This document shows positions 1 through 18,946 of a DNA stretch of 64,000 nucleotides, in pieces (position 1 is the stretch's first letter; the number at the start of each line of letters is the position of its first letter). A model generated the notes under the pieces. The model saw nothing but the letters and a program-made list of their open reading frames with translations. It had not been told where the DNA came from and did no database searches. The position numbers and the translations under genes were made by a program. This DNA is from Elysia chlorotica (lineage: Eukaryota; Mollusca; Gastropoda; Plakobranchidae). The stretch spans positions 272,021 through 336,020 of the forward strand of contig RQTK01000212.1 in the NCBI GenBank assembly GCA_003991915.1, read 5' to 3'.

Positions 1-149
1 TGGGGGGTGGGGGGAGGGGGGCAGTGATTGGGATTGGGAAGTAGCAACAACAAATACGTTTCACATAAAACCCACTGCAGAGCAAGGGAAGTGAGGGTGG
101 GGGTGGGTACCAGCTGAATTTCTAACCCCTTATTGTTCCGGGGTACAGT

Positions 150-265
150 TGAGTTGAGTTGAGTTGGGTTAACTTCCAACATCAGCACTATAAAGGCTAT
201 ATTGTAGGAACCCAAGACTGACTCTGAAAATTTTATGTGCTGCCACACACGAGACAGGGCGGGGA
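150..265 (-). mobile_element. SINE copy 1 (partial, tail half)
   Basis: Shares the tail (gttaacttccaacatcagca) and core (ttttatgtgctgccacacac, gagacagggcggggata) with the copy at 50690. It lacks the tRNA-like head. Confidence 0.8.
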
Positions 266-280
266 TAGGGCTACAACCCC

Positions 281-388
281 CTGGACCTGCTCGTCATTGA
301 CCCCTGGAAGTCGCGCCGCCTCAAGTTTCTGGACACGAGTGACCACTGCACGCTGCACCTGACCAGTCTCGGGCGACCGTGGTGGTAG
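281..388 (+). pseudogene. Coding-like GC-rich fragment of unknown origin
   Basis: Open frame from about 269 encoding GYNPLDLLVIDPWKSRRLKF, then LDTSDHCTLHLTSLGRPWW and TAG. Its GC content and codon choice resemble the true exons here and contrast with the flanks. It starts where a SINE copy breaks off (about 265), with an AG before it. It could be a last exon, a transposon coding fragment or a captured exon. I do not recognise the protein. Confidence 0.3.
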
Positions 389-426
389 CAGAGGAGGACT
401 TTCTCCAGATTCGGACCACCCTCACC

Positions 427-428
<2 letters not shown>

Positions 429-466
<38 letters not shown>

Positions 467-520
467 AAGAGAGGGAGGGATAGAGAGAGATTAAAAGAGG
501 GAGAGAGTAAGAGAGAGAGT
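429..520. repeat. GA microsatellite and purine tract
   Basis: (GA)n about 30 bp, then impure purine repeats. Confidence 0.95.
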
Positions 521-1313
521 TATCGTAATCATCAGATACGATGAACTTGATAATTAAATATTATTTTGTCCTATTAGTAGTCTAATTCTACCGGTAATAC
601 CCTTCTAAAACTCATTTAAAAACTTTTTTATTTTTTTTCAACCAACTTATCGTGGGGGTTAAACGGTTGTGTTATTTATCTTAAGTAATGTTCTTCAATT
701 GAATAACCAATTTTCAGATATTTCTAAACCTTACTGGTACATTAAATGCATTTGGTAGAATTGTGTGAAACAATGCATCTTGGATAGTTTCAATGTGAAA
801 GTATGAAAAGCAAAAAAGTTTTATACTAGTACCAAGTCATGAATTATTTTACATTTCATGTACTCGTTTATACCAGACATTCTTTTGCCTTTTAAAACAA
901 GATAAAGTTACAACAGTTTTACTGATTTTTAGTAACGGTACAAATAAAAATGCCGAGTTAAATTATTCTTTCCACGTTTTTGTCTTCGTTAAAGATGAAT
1001 CATAAATTAATCATAAGATATTCATGGTAGTGAAAGGAAAAGGTATGAGTGATTCTTAGTGATGTTTTGGTAATAGACATCGGAAATTAAAGCTAAAATT
1101 ATTTTTAACTCATAAAAAGAGTATGAGAATTAGAATTCATCGGAAACAAAGGGATAAGAGAGCAGTGGGGAAATGGTGGAGATAAAAGCACTCCACTATT
1201 GAAAGAGAATGCAGACCTATGACAATAAGACACTAGCATCTCAGGGTTCAAAATAATTGAATTTCTTTTTATCACGGCAGCTCGCATCCTGTTCAATAAT
1301 GCACAAACATCTT

Positions 1314-1377
1314 TTCTCTCTCTCTCTCTCTCTATCTCCCTCTCTCTCTCTTCCTCTCTCTCCCTTATTCTCTCTCT

Positions 1378-1447
<70 letters not shown>
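1314..1447. repeat. CT then TATC microsatellite
   Basis: About 100 bp of CT-rich repeat followed by eight TATC units. Confidence 0.95.
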
Positions 1448-1448
<1 letters not shown>

Positions 1449-2639
1449 AACACATCTGAGAAAGAATATCGGCTAACCCATTTTTTTTTCTTTCCTTTTT
1501 TTTTCCCTTTCAAACTGAATTTTGTGTCGCCCGCTCCAATCTTTATGCCCAGATTTCCTGCAGCATTGTGTCAAGTGAAGATCTAATTCTAATGATAGAA
1601 GAGCCGGTTTTACCTAAGTGAAGCCAATGTTCTATAAGGAAAGTGAAACTGAAACTGTGAAGACAATACGGCACCATTTCATACGTATTTCATCTTTAAA
1701 AAGTCCTGACTACCAGGGTTTTTCGTACGTACGTGGGACAGCTCAGATCGTAGATTTGTAAGACAAAATTTCATCCTAGTAAGTTTTGTATCCTGTCATA
1801 GATATATATATATATATAAGGGGCCTTCCAAACTACTCAGAATCAAAATCTTGATCAAGTGTATTTTCCTCATTGACTGAGAACCTAAAGGAGCTATTAT
1901 AATCACATTTCCTTTTAGCTGACGCAACGATTACCCGCGAAAAAATAACTTTGCTTCTGTGTGGGTGGTTTTTATGCATGTGTAATGAAATTATCCAAAG
2001 TTGGCATCCTTTTCGAGAATACCAGAATTGACAGTTCTGCTTTTTTATCGAAAACATGAAAGTATTGGCCAGGTTCCTAATTTCAGTAGAGACTAGAGAG
2101 GAACTAGATAGAGACTACTTGTTTTTATACATTGTCACTATCAATTTATTGACGTAATCTTTTATATCAGTCCATGTCCCCTGTCTCCAGAAGAACCCTA
2201 TACAGAAGCAGCTGAGATTTGAACTTTAAACCTCCTACTCTTTCATTCAGAGTAGTAACTGTCTTGATGTACCACCACCCTAGCTTCTATAAATTATACA
2301 GGGCTTTACTACTTTGCGTTAAAGCGACACTTGAGTTTAATTATTTATTTATTATTGGTACAGTTTTAGATGAGCTGATGCGCCAGCCAAAAAGTATTTT
2401 CCAGGGTATTGTTCTGATTTAATTCTGCTGTAAAAGTTGAATAAGACCTACCACTTTATCTCTTCAGAAACTCGTGCAGCTTTGTGTTTACTTTATAAAT
2501 CCGCCTGTGTTAAAATAATCTTTAGACGTAGAAAGAGAAAATAGCTTAGAATTCTCAAGAAAGATGGTTTACGTCAACTGCAACCGATAATAGACTCGGC
2601 CGATGAGATAATACTGATAGCGACCCTAAACATTATGGC

Positions 2640-2720
2640 GTCCGCGGGACTTGGGGGATAAACAACGTTACGATTGGAAGCCGCGCAGTCTACCTTTGGA
2701 CCACTGCGCCCCAACTCGAA
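2640..2720 (-). mobile_element. tRNA-like SINE head remnant
   Basis: Minus strand GGGGCGCAGTGGTCCAAAGG followed by TAGACTGCGCGGCTTCCAAT, similar to the head of copy 8 (GCGGTGGCCCAGGGGTAGAA ... CGGCTTCC). Confidence 0.45.
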
Positions 2721-2924
2721 CTGTGTTTTGAGGGGCTCTGATTTTTAGGAAGTTCATGGTATGTAACCTAACACGCCTGATCTAAGTTCACCTGGTCCAA
2801 GTGTTCGATCCCCTCGGTGTGAGGTACATTCAGACACCAGCTGAGTCGTGGAGGGATGGCTTCTTTAGACAGCTCCACGAGTAGGACCTTATAGGTCTGC
2901 CTGTATGAAAATTCTTCTGCGTAG

Positions 2925-3105
2925 TTGGTTGGTTGAATGGTTTCTTAAAGCAGAGGGACAGCAATTAGGCTGGATGGCGCATGGGTCCTAAGACTAACGT
3001 CTGATAATTACATGTGCTGCTACCCAGAGACAGCGGAGTTACCAGCATTTCTATCTCAGCCGCTCACATTATACATGTACCGACAAGAACCCAACCAGCA
3101 GTTGA
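2925..3105 (-). mobile_element. SINE copy 2 (degenerate)
   Basis: Diverged core (cctaagactaacgtctgata, atgtgctgctacccagagac, ctcagccgctcacattatac) in the same order as in better copies. Confidence 0.65.
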
Positions 3106-3741
3106 CGAAATCCGACAAAATGTTTTTACCCGATTTGCTTTTACTTTTAAGGGTCGAATTCTCTGAAGATCCAGGAGATAGCCCTTATAGTAATGCCTGC
3201 AGGTCGACTGTCTGGTTGATTGACATAGCCAGAAAGCCAGTGTGTACAAAAATATTGCTAATACAAGGTGCAAGTACTTTCTGTCCCATAACATTAGCCT
3301 GCAATCATTATGGTGAAGAGAGGAATTCTTTTTTTAATTTATTTATTTAAAATAAGACCACACTCCTTAGTTTTGTCAATATGAAATGTATCTGGTAAAC
3401 CAAAGTAAAGTGTTAATAGATAAACTCCTATTGTTCGCAAAAACCGCAGCCACAGAAAAAAATACTAACACCAAATTTTGATCATTTTCTTTTTAAAGGT
3501 CAAAAACACCATCGGATTAAAAGCATGGGGAGACTAGCGTGTGGCATAAGGAAAGCAAGCAGAATTCATGATGAAGTTTAAACCAATTTTACAGTTACAA
3601 AAACCACTTCACAATATGTAAAATAGATAAACCGCTACTTCGCCTGGATTTCCGGTTAAGATCCGGTTCTCATCCTTCTTGAGTCATGCACTCTGCACTT
3701 CTCAGCGTTGTACTTTCTGAAGTGTGAAATGATAGACACGT

Positions 3742-3946
<205 letters not shown>

Positions 3947-3993
3947 TCCTTACACACAGACCTATCCCTCGTGTATCTTCCTCTCGACTCAAG

Positions 3994-4002
3994 TATATAA
4001 AG
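3994..4002 (+). promoter_or_regulatory. Candidate TATA box
   Basis: TATATAAAG reads as a strong TATA box. About 25-30 nt downstream begins a stretch that ends in a good splice donor at 4165. It could drive the FABP gene, whose first coding exon needs an upstream noncoding exon. This is inference from motif spacing only. Confidence 0.35.
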
Positions 4003-4024
4003 CATTCTTACTCGCTCCCAATCG

Positions 4025-4164
4025 TAATCCACTCACAAAATCCGCAAAGCAGCATTGTGGCCCACCAGCTGATGATCTGCTCTCTCTCACTCACTCACTC
4101 ACTCACTCTCCTAGTCTCTCCATATTCCTCTCTTCCACTCACGTCCTCTGGCGACCAGTAGTTG
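4025..4164 (+). other. Candidate noncoding first exon of the FABP gene
   Basis: Begins roughly one promoter length after the TATA-like box (the start position is approximate) and ends at TTG|gtgagt. Splicing to the acceptor at 6541-6542 would give a 2.4-kb first intron and place the FABP ATG 7 nt into the next exon. No transcript support is available; the FABP promoter could lie elsewhere. Confidence 0.3.
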
Positions 4165-4802
4165 GTGAGTACTGAGCCTGAAATCATCTCGAGTGTTGGA
4201 TTTTCAAGAAGTTGCTTTTTTTCTTTTTTGGATTTTGGACAGCACATAAAGTAAGTAAGTTTGTATAAACTGTCCAACTCAGATCGGTCGCATACTTTTA
4301 CTCTTTTACATTTTTGTATTTTTTTGTTTGGTGAGTCTCCAGTATTCTTTTCGGAAAAAGTTAGTATTTTTAAAACTTTTCTTTTTTCATTCTTTAAAGC
4401 GCGAATTTTTAATTGTTCCTCTATTTATAAGTGAGGTGGGGGAGTGCAAAGACAGGGTTGCATTGGCTATAATAAAAAAGGATTTTTTTTTAATTTCGTG
4501 AAACTTAAAAGATGGTCAAAGTACTAATTAACCTTTTAATAAGTATTATTATAGCTCTAAAATGAATAGATCGATCTATATACCAAATATGATGACAAAA
4601 TATTTATTCAAAATTCTAAATAATCCAGTTTTTCATACCACAACGTTTCCGCTCTTCTAATCATTTCCTATTTAGTAGATTGAGAATTGTGTAAACCGAA
4701 ATTATTCCTGTGACAAAGAAAAAAGACACCTGGTTAGCTTTTTCCGTAATACTATTTACACACAGAGCTATGTTCTCCAACAGCAATTTTACTTAGAAAA
4801 TG

Positions 4803-4952
4803 TTGAGATTGTGTTGGATGAGTCGATACCAGTTGGGATTGTGTTGGATGGATCGATACCAGTTAGGATTGATTTGGATGGGTCGATACCAGTTGGGATT
4901 GTATTGGATGGGTCGATACCAGTTTGGATTGTGTTGGATGGGTCGATACCAG
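4803..4952. repeat. 30-bp minisatellite, five copies
   Basis: Unit close to gtgttggatgggtcgatacc followed by agtttggatt; five head-to-tail copies with few changes. Confidence 0.95.
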
Positions 4953-5606
4953 TTTGTTTGTCAATATGCATTTTCTATTTTTGGCGTCGATGTTGGCAAA
5001 TTGGTTTGTGAGCACACATAATAACACAATGACATACATGATAACCAAGAAACACAGCGAAAGGTGATTTCATAATAAGGACAGGTTATGGTGAAACAAG
5101 GTGTGAATTGTTGACAATGTTTTAATTGAAACTTTTAATATCCGCAATTTCTTCCCATTGCTCTTTGAAAAAGTGTAAAAGAGAGGTAGATGAAGGAAAT
5201 GGATATATGTGTGTGTTTGTATGTCACTGTGTGTGTTGTGTGTGTGTGTGTATGTGATTAATTTAAGAATAGATGGAGCAAAAAGGTATTACGACAATAA
5301 TGACCTTGGGAGAGAAGCAGAAAACTCCTTTTTTTAATCAAACAAGAAATCATAATTACAAATAAATTATAAAGAGGCAATTTCAATCATCTGCGGATTA
5401 AATCTTAGAACTCGATATTAAAACAATAACTGTGAGCAGCTTAACTTCCTTTTCTGTGAATATTATTATTTGGATTATTATGAATTGAGAAAAAAGAGCG
5501 AAATTAGTCTACACAATATTAAGAAATGTTTCTCCAATAAATGGTTGAAAACTTTATTTCGCAATCATTCATTAATCTGTTTTTGTTGCTTTTTGCTGTT
5601 TTAATT

Positions 5607-5727
<121 letters not shown>

Positions 5728-6237
5728 TATAAGTGTAACTATATCATCCTTAAAAAAATTCGACGACAAAAGTATTATAAAATGATCAATGCAAGATTGT
5801 TTCAACATTGTTAGAGGTACAACTATCATGAAAACTGTAAATAGCCTAGTCTGTATATCAGTAGACTTGTTTTGTTTGTTGGTTGAGATTGGGCAATACG
5901 TGAACAAAGAGGAAATCATGACTTTTCAAACTCTACTGGATGTCTACTGTTCGGCATTCGCCTAAAATGCGCTACTCGATTTTTAAGAGTCTGAACTGAT
6001 ATAGTAGTGTGTATGACTTTTGTTTTCATGATAGCCAGACCTTACATTGTGTTTTAAGAGTAGTCGCTTAAACTTTTTTTTCTTTTTCAGGGAACGGGGT
6101 AAGGGTGGGGACATAAAAATTAACGTGTTGCTATAAGATCCTTTGTTTACAGCGCAATGCCAGTCTGATTCACTTATGTACTCGTGTTGACCTATTTGTG
6201 GTTTAAAAAGGGAGTAAAATAAATAAGAAAAATTATT

Positions 6238-6320
6238 CTTGGCCGATCCTGGGTTCGGAACCGGGGATCTCCTGATTGGTAGACCAACGCTCTACCACTA
6301 ACCCAGTTGGTCCCCAGTGG
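6238..6320 (-). mobile_element. tRNA-derived SINE head or tRNA pseudogene
   Basis: Minus strand GGGTTAGTGGTAGAGCG (A box) and CCCCGGTTCCGAACCC (B box) about 30 nt apart. The acceptor ends do not pair and no full cloverleaf forms, so it is not called a functional tRNA. Confidence 0.6.
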
Positions 6321-6549
6321 ATGTTGGTGGCGGTGCCTATATATCATCCCTGAACAACAACATTGTGGGATCAATGCTTCTGTTTTCGAGCTGATTGTTG
6401 GAATTTCATCAAATAAACATGTAATTTTTATATCGGCACCGATGATAGTCAGCTCAAAGTTGCCGAAACACAGCTGTAATGAATGACCAATCGTTAGGTA
6501 GAATTCTCATAGAGTTCAGAATTCATTTATTTTGTGTTCCAGAGAAGCA

Positions 6550-12330
<5,781 letters not shown>

Positions 12331-13448
12331 AGTAAATCAGCTGGTACTCTAGGTTTCTAATTCAATATCATTTACAAATAGACATTAATATGTATGAAAT
12401 TTAACTTGCGATGATTTTTTTTGTTGTTGTTGGAAACAAGTCTTTTTAAAGTGGCTACATGTATTTATTTTGAGAAGTGAATGAAAGTTTTCAGTTGTTT
12501 TGTTTTTTTGGTTTGTTTGTTTTGTTGTTTTTGTTTTGGGTCTTTTTCACGTTTATACGAACTGTCTTGAAATCAGTTCTCAGCTTCCTAGTGCTTAAAG
12601 TGTCAGCTTCTACCATAGCAATGTTTCCCTCTGCTTTATACATCCGATTGCTGCCATAATGTCATTATATTATACTACGTGTTTAAAGCGAAAGAGATCA
12701 TTACAAAAATGTATAACAATTTTAGGGAACTAAGCTTACAATAATTTGTTGTTTATTATCAGAGAATAATATCCTAAGTTACCTGTTATTATTTTATACT
12801 TTTTCTAACTTCCAAACATGAAGTTTTCATGTCAAAATTGTAAATATAATTTTGTACATTATATTAATGTATTTAGGAATGGATTCCACGGAATAAGTGA
12901 TAAATTGCAAGTAGTTCCAAGTTTCTGTGTGGCATAAATTTGACTTCAAATAGTTAAATGTGATTTAGAATTTTGAAGATTATCAACTAAACCTAAATTT
13001 AAAAAACTTAAAATATATTTGGGGAGATCTGTGTAGTTATATTTGATCATATTTCGGTCAATCTTTTTCTGTTAGATAATCAGACTTTGCTCATTAAAAG
13101 TTCTCAGATAAGAATTGATTATTCATATAAAAATAAAAAAGAAAAACAACTTTTCAACATTCTGCATAAAAAATACATGAATTTTCTTTTTTAAGTCTTG
13201 TATTTCCCTGAATTGTTGCCATAAATAATATGAAATTGTTCTATTTGCTTAATGCTTTTGTGATGCATTTGTAAATGTTCATGTGGCCATCTTGCTTTTT
13301 CTTATCGTGATGTGGGTTTGAGTTTTGAGAGATTTACGTTTTGCTAGGGTAATTGTTAACATCAATGGATATATTCTTAGAGTTACTGTCTCAATATGCT
13401 TGGGTTTTTTTTTTTGCGTGTGATGAATTTGTATCTTTTTCTCAAGCA

Positions 13449-13454
13449 AATAAA
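13449..13454 (+). terminator. Candidate poly(A) signal of the FABP gene
   Basis: AATAAA, followed within 30-50 nt by a T-rich tract (ctttttgtcttttctttgtc). It would give a 3' UTR of about 1.1 kb. A weaker alternative AATAAA lies at 13132-13137. Confidence 0.45.
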
Positions 13455-13648
13455 GATATGTCAATGTAAACATCATCAACTTTTTGTCTTTTCTTTGTCT
13501 ATATTAAATTTCACTCACTTTTTTGTTCCAATATGACAACGATATCTCATATATGACAAATGATAGAAATCTTAATTTCTTTTGGGTTCACTCACAGATT
13601 CGTCATTTTATATTTCATTATAGCACCTGATTAAAGTACATCTAGCAC

Positions 13649-13676
13649 TTTATTCTGGCACATGTAGAACTTTATT
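13649..13676 (-). terminator. Candidate poly(A) signals of the EPS15 gene
   Basis: Two AATAAA hexamers on the minus strand (13654-13649 and 13676-13671). If used, the EPS15 3' UTR is about 5.3 kb and converges on the FABP end some 200 bp away. Another minus-strand AATAAA at 14728-14723 is an equally possible end. Which is used cannot be decided from sequence. Confidence 0.3.
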
Positions 13677-15281
13677 ATAGTACCATTAAACCTGAAGCCA
13701 AATGATTTACAATGTAAACAAACTAATGCCACGATTGAAAAATCACAAACAAAACTGAACAAGACAAAATAACTCAAAGACGTTTTGGGTTTTCAAATTT
13801 AAATCTTATGTATTTAAATGAGGCACTAAAGCCTTCCAACAACCTAGACAATCAGGTTTACATATTGTGGTAATGATATAAATAGATGTATAAATTTAAC
13901 CTAATATTTATAATAATAATAATGATGGTGATGATCATGATCATGGGGATGATATAAAAAAACAAGAATTTTCATGCATGTGATAACGGGTAGACTGTTC
14001 AAATAATCCATCGGCACTGAAAGTATTTCGGTAACAAAGCTACGCAAAACAAAATTGAACAGAATACAATGAATATTTATACAGCGTATATATATTTACT
14101 TTACAAAGTGAGCTTCTCATAGGCTACACACATTTAGGGCTGATCACTACAGTGAAGGACAAAGTGCTTATAAAATTATAGAACAACTAGGATTGCACGG
14201 TGGGGAAGAACTGCTACTGTACTGGATAGAAAAGTGAAAATGTGTGAACAACAGGTAAGAAACTGCAGGTAGAGGGATGAAAAATTCACACTCAGATGTC
14301 CCAGACCTCTCAATTGTAAAATGTTATTTCATTATCAATAATATGGTTAGAATGCTTCAGCTCAAGTATCCAAGAGATCATGAAATACCTTTCTGGCTTC
14401 GAGGTTAAAGAATACATCTGATCTTTTCTCACTTTTGGTTTACAAAAAGGAATTACTAGACACATAAACTAGCTACACAATCATGACAAGGTTGCTAGTT
14501 ATTGATTGAAAGCTGAAAAGTAGACAAAATCGTCCACTCGAGCATAAGAAAAGATCAAAACAAACTTGATCGTAAAATATTTTGCATTATCAGAGGCGCC
14601 CAATGTACAGATTTAGTTACAGCTAACTGGTTCCCTGTGGAACATAGGGCAGCCCGATGAGAAGGGCTTTCACATTAAATATGCCTTTGTACAACTGCAC
14701 ACAACTGAAGCAACAAAAACTCTTTATTGATACTGGTAGCCAAGCATGTGGGGAATTTTTAACTACATGACCCATCTTTTAAGGGGAATATTTGGCTAAA
14801 GAGTGTGATGCCAAGAATGTTCATTTAAAAAAGTTAGTTCTAATCATAAATCTATGCACTTAATTTGTTAGACAGCTATACATATATATAAGAAAGGCTA
14901 AAGTCTTTTTCGATGATGGCCAATATTACTTTGTACCATCGTTTTTGTTTTTTATGTCTGAAGGATACAGAAAATTAACTAAAGTTTATTGCACATTGCC
15001 ACCATATTAAAAAAGAAGAGATTTTGATTGTTTACATTTGAAAAGAATGGCATAGTGCTACATGCCACTTGAGCAACTAAATCTAAGTCAGGTAGCTACA
15101 CACACACACACAAACTATATATATATATATATATAGAGCTAAGATGGTTGGAATGCACACGGAGAAAGAGAGAAAGAGAGGAAAATCCGACAACTGTCAT
15201 TGACCAGTTCCACACAGACAAGCAAGAAGTTTGGACTCCAGACAAAGCATTTGAAACTGCGTTTTCATGTTATAATACAGC

Positions 15282-15555
15282 GACATGGCAGCTACATACT
15301 TAGTACAGTGTACTAGGTCTTTTTTGTGCTTATGTCAGTGACATGGTAGTTACATTACAAGTAGCGCTAGCCTCATTTGCTGATCTCAATGACATGGTAC
15401 ATACATAGTACAGTGGAGTTTTAGCCTCAATTACTTGGTAGTTACATTACATATAGTACTAGCCCCATTTGCTTATCTCAAGAACATGGCACTTACATAG
15501 TAGTGATGTGCTAGCCCCATTCGCTTATCTCAATCACTTGGAAGTTTAGCACTAG
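15282..15555. repeat. Degenerate tandem array, about 51-bp unit
   Basis: About six units beginning acatggtagttacatta and continuing agtactagccccatttgct, tatctcaa. Some units are shortened or lengthened. Confidence 0.8.
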
Positions 15556-16356
15556 CCTTATTATAGATATGAATACTGAAGAGATGGCTGATAGTGATAA
15601 ATCAATCATCACAGAGTAAGTGAGTAACAGCAAGCAACTAGGCAAATATAAGTGTACATTACTAATTTCGCTTTTCCTACACATATATACAGGCATACTT
15701 TTCTCTTTATTTACAAATGCCCAAGTAAACAAAAGTAAAAGTTTAGTTAATTTTTTTTTGCGTTTTTAGATGATGAATACCAAAAAAAATGTATTACATC
15801 TTTGATTTTTCAGGCTTGTCCCAAATGCCAGCTGCAGTAAAGCTAGTCCAAATCTTTTTTTTTAAGTGCCAACTGTAGGCCCATGATCACAATCCATGTA
15901 CATACAAGGAGAGCTGACTAATTGTTACATTTTTATTTGTTATGTGCTGTTGGTTTCTAACTATTTTAAAAGAGTGGTTGGTCCCAGAAATCAGGCATTT
16001 GCCAGGTTCTTGCTATAATTTTTTTTACAAAAGAAACTACTCTATTACTCTATTATTGTTATGTCAAAAAGTGCTTTAAAATCAAAATAATACTTAACAG
16101 GCATAAATAATTACATGTTATTTTGTTTGTTTTTTGAACAGAGATATTAATGTAAGTTTTTGGGGGAGAGGGGGTAAAAATAGAGAGAGAAAAAGACAAA
16201 CACAGAAAGATATGTTATTTCTACATCAGAAAAGAGATGGAAAGTAAAGAATTAAATAAATATTGTGTATCAAAAATGTTCCCCTTCAGACAGCATGTTA
16301 TACATTCATCTTTCTTTCATCCTTTTTTTGTTGACCATGTACATTACTTTCTACCT

Positions 16357-16399
16357 TTAACCCATTCAATCCTGGAACGCCTAGGATTGAATGGGTTAA
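16357..16399. repeat. 17-bp perfect inverted repeat
   Basis: ttaacccattcaatcct and its reverse complement, 9-nt spacer. Confidence 0.9.
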
Positions 16400-18946
16400 T
16401 GTGTATGTATAATAAAAATTTAAAAAAAAAACAAAAAAAAACAATGTATGCAGAGGGACAAAAATATATATCTACGTAATGAAATGCAATCCTTTTTAAA
16501 TTTCTGATTAGAAAATGCAGAATGGTATACCGTTTGCTCATACCGTCTATTGCCCTCTTTTATCTTTGTGTGTGTGAGAGAGTTGTTTTATTTTGTTGTT
16601 GTTTTTTTTTTGTTTGTTTTTTTTTTTGGGGGGGGGGTGGTTTTTGTTTTGTTTTTTCCCTTTCAAAGATATATTTTTTATACTAGTGCCAACAACTTTT
16701 ACATCTTTTTTTTTTAAAGAAATCACCGGACCTTAAGAATGAGAAAATTTTGAGCCTGATATGATAAGGGCTTTGAATTTCTCACTCTAAACAAGTCACA
16801 ACACTAAAGACATTTGAGATTATTGTAATGTAGCACAAAATTATATATCCATGACCAACATATCTATTATACAGATAACACAAGGTATTGACAAAGCAAG
16901 TTAAATTTTTTTTTTAAAGATAATCTTGATTAGTTTTTAAGATCCTTTAGATTTCCCCAAAGGTTCTAAAGAAACAGCTGCTTTCCATCAAGGCAAGCAA
17001 ACAAGCCTTCAGAATAACTTAATTATTTATCCACAATGGTGGATAGTTTTTTTTCTGCTCTCTTGTTAAAAAATAGTATTCCCTCAGCTCTACAAACATC
17101 TTTATAGTGTTTAGATCCATCAAATGACTACTAAGTATATGAACCATGCACTTTGTTTATTTAACCCAATCACATTAAAGGTATAATGCAATTGGATTAG
17201 GAAAAAAGTTACTGCCAGGAAACAATCTCTTATCCAATAGCCATTACAAGCAAATCAGGACTGAGTGAAGGAAACTGTTAAATTTTGTTTCATCTTGTTC
17301 TTCTCAATGTTAAGCTCTCTCCAAAATTTAAGCTCATGGAGCACCATGTATTTGTATTTAGAGTATTAGAAATGTCAGTAATAAACAACTTCACCTTAAA
17401 AGTATTGCTTGATCCTTATTTAAATACTTGAAAATCTCTTTAAGGTATTTAAAAGACCTCACTCTCCCTCAGCTAAAAGGGTAACTTTAGCTCATCGGAT
17501 ACCACTTTTAAAAAGCCTGTATGGTTCTGCATGCCCTTTACCATCAGGAGGTGAATTTTGATTTGATTCATTCTGGAATTTTTGCATTGCACAAAAAAGG
17601 GGATGGAAAAGGAAAATGAAGAGCATACATAACAAACATACATAAGTCTTTTTCCATCATGGCACTTTTTCGTCAAACAATTGTTTCTTTTTACAGAGTC
17701 ATACACAGAGCAGAAATAGTAGGCTAGACTATAACAATATAAACTAACAAAGAGACCATATAACCCTTTCAACAGATATTTTAGAAAGGAAATCATTGTA
17801 GCTGGTACCATTCATGTTTCAAATCCATAGAGGCTTGGCTTGTATTTCGAATAAAGCTTTTGAATCATTATATAACAAGTCTAAATAGCTTGTATATATT
17901 TTTTTAATCTATTACAAAGAAGATGTAGACTGAGCAAATCAAGCTATTGATACGTTTGATAAGTTTTTGATAGGATGGGAAATCTAAACGATTTAGGTAC
18001 AGCTTTAACAAACTACAGCATATGATCTTGTTATCAACGTGTTGGTGATGGGAATGAGAGAGAAAGATCCATTGCAATATTCACTTCGGCAATCATCAGA
18101 TTTCAATTCAATTCAATACGAAAAGTGAAGAACAGCTTTTGCCATTGCTTGACATAGAGCAAACACACTCATCAACACTAACTTAGCATAGATTGTGAAG
18201 CAGGAAATGGTGGAAAGCATTCAAAGAGCCGTATCAGCCGCTAGCGTAATTATGAGCCTGATGATAAACTTTCCTGTGACATGCAAGTGACAAAAGATGA
18301 AAAGTAGGAAAGAAGACCCCCCCAAAAAAAAAGATTAAAAAAATTAGTCATCTCTAGGTCAGAACTTTTACAGTTGATAAAGCTTACAAAGATCAATATA
18401 GTATCTTATAAACATTCTCACATTGTATGGAGGACTTAATTATGTTTTTTTTTCCAAATCATTTGGGATTTTTATTAAACTTGGCAGTAATCTATTTTCA
18501 GCTACAAATCTTTTTAGATCAGAGAAATATATTTTCTTACAATGTTGATTGTTTTAGACCGACTGATGTCGCTGAATAAGAGCCTTTGGTGGAAACCATT
18601 GTGATGAATTCTACCTTCAACAACTACTGGTTGTGATGTTTTAAATTTTTAAACTGTTTCAGGAAACTTGGATAGGCTCCAAAATTTACCTTTAAATTAT
18701 TATAAGATGGCTTCAACTCTTTAACTGTTGGTAATTTCACAACATACAACAATAACACATCTTTTAATCCTGACACACAAAAACCCACATACGTTAACCA
18801 AACAAATAAAAAAATCAGGAGATATATTTCCCTCGGCACCCTCAAGAATTACGTATAGGGAGAAACTAGGTGAACAGGCCGACAACAATCCCACACTGAA
18901 GAAGTCATGGCAGCTCAAACGTTTCAACTATGCAGGACAGGGCAGG

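Larger units (their letters stand above)
12331..18946. other. No coding sequence: 3' UTRs and spacer between convergent FABP and EPS15 genes
   Basis: AT-rich and free of long reading frames. It holds candidate poly(A) signals of both genes, a degenerate tandem array near 15.3-15.55 kb, a 17-bp inverted repeat at 16.36 kb, short TA and CA runs near 15.1 kb, and homopolymer T/G tracts near 16.6 kb. Nothing else recognisable. Confidence 0.6.

Noticed and set aside
3012-3350. 112-codon plus-strand open frame
   Set aside because: Its first half is a diverged SINE copy and there is no protein resemblance.
6238-6320. Functional tRNA gene
   Set aside because: A and B boxes are present but the acceptor and anticodon stems do not pair properly; treated as a SINE head or pseudogene.
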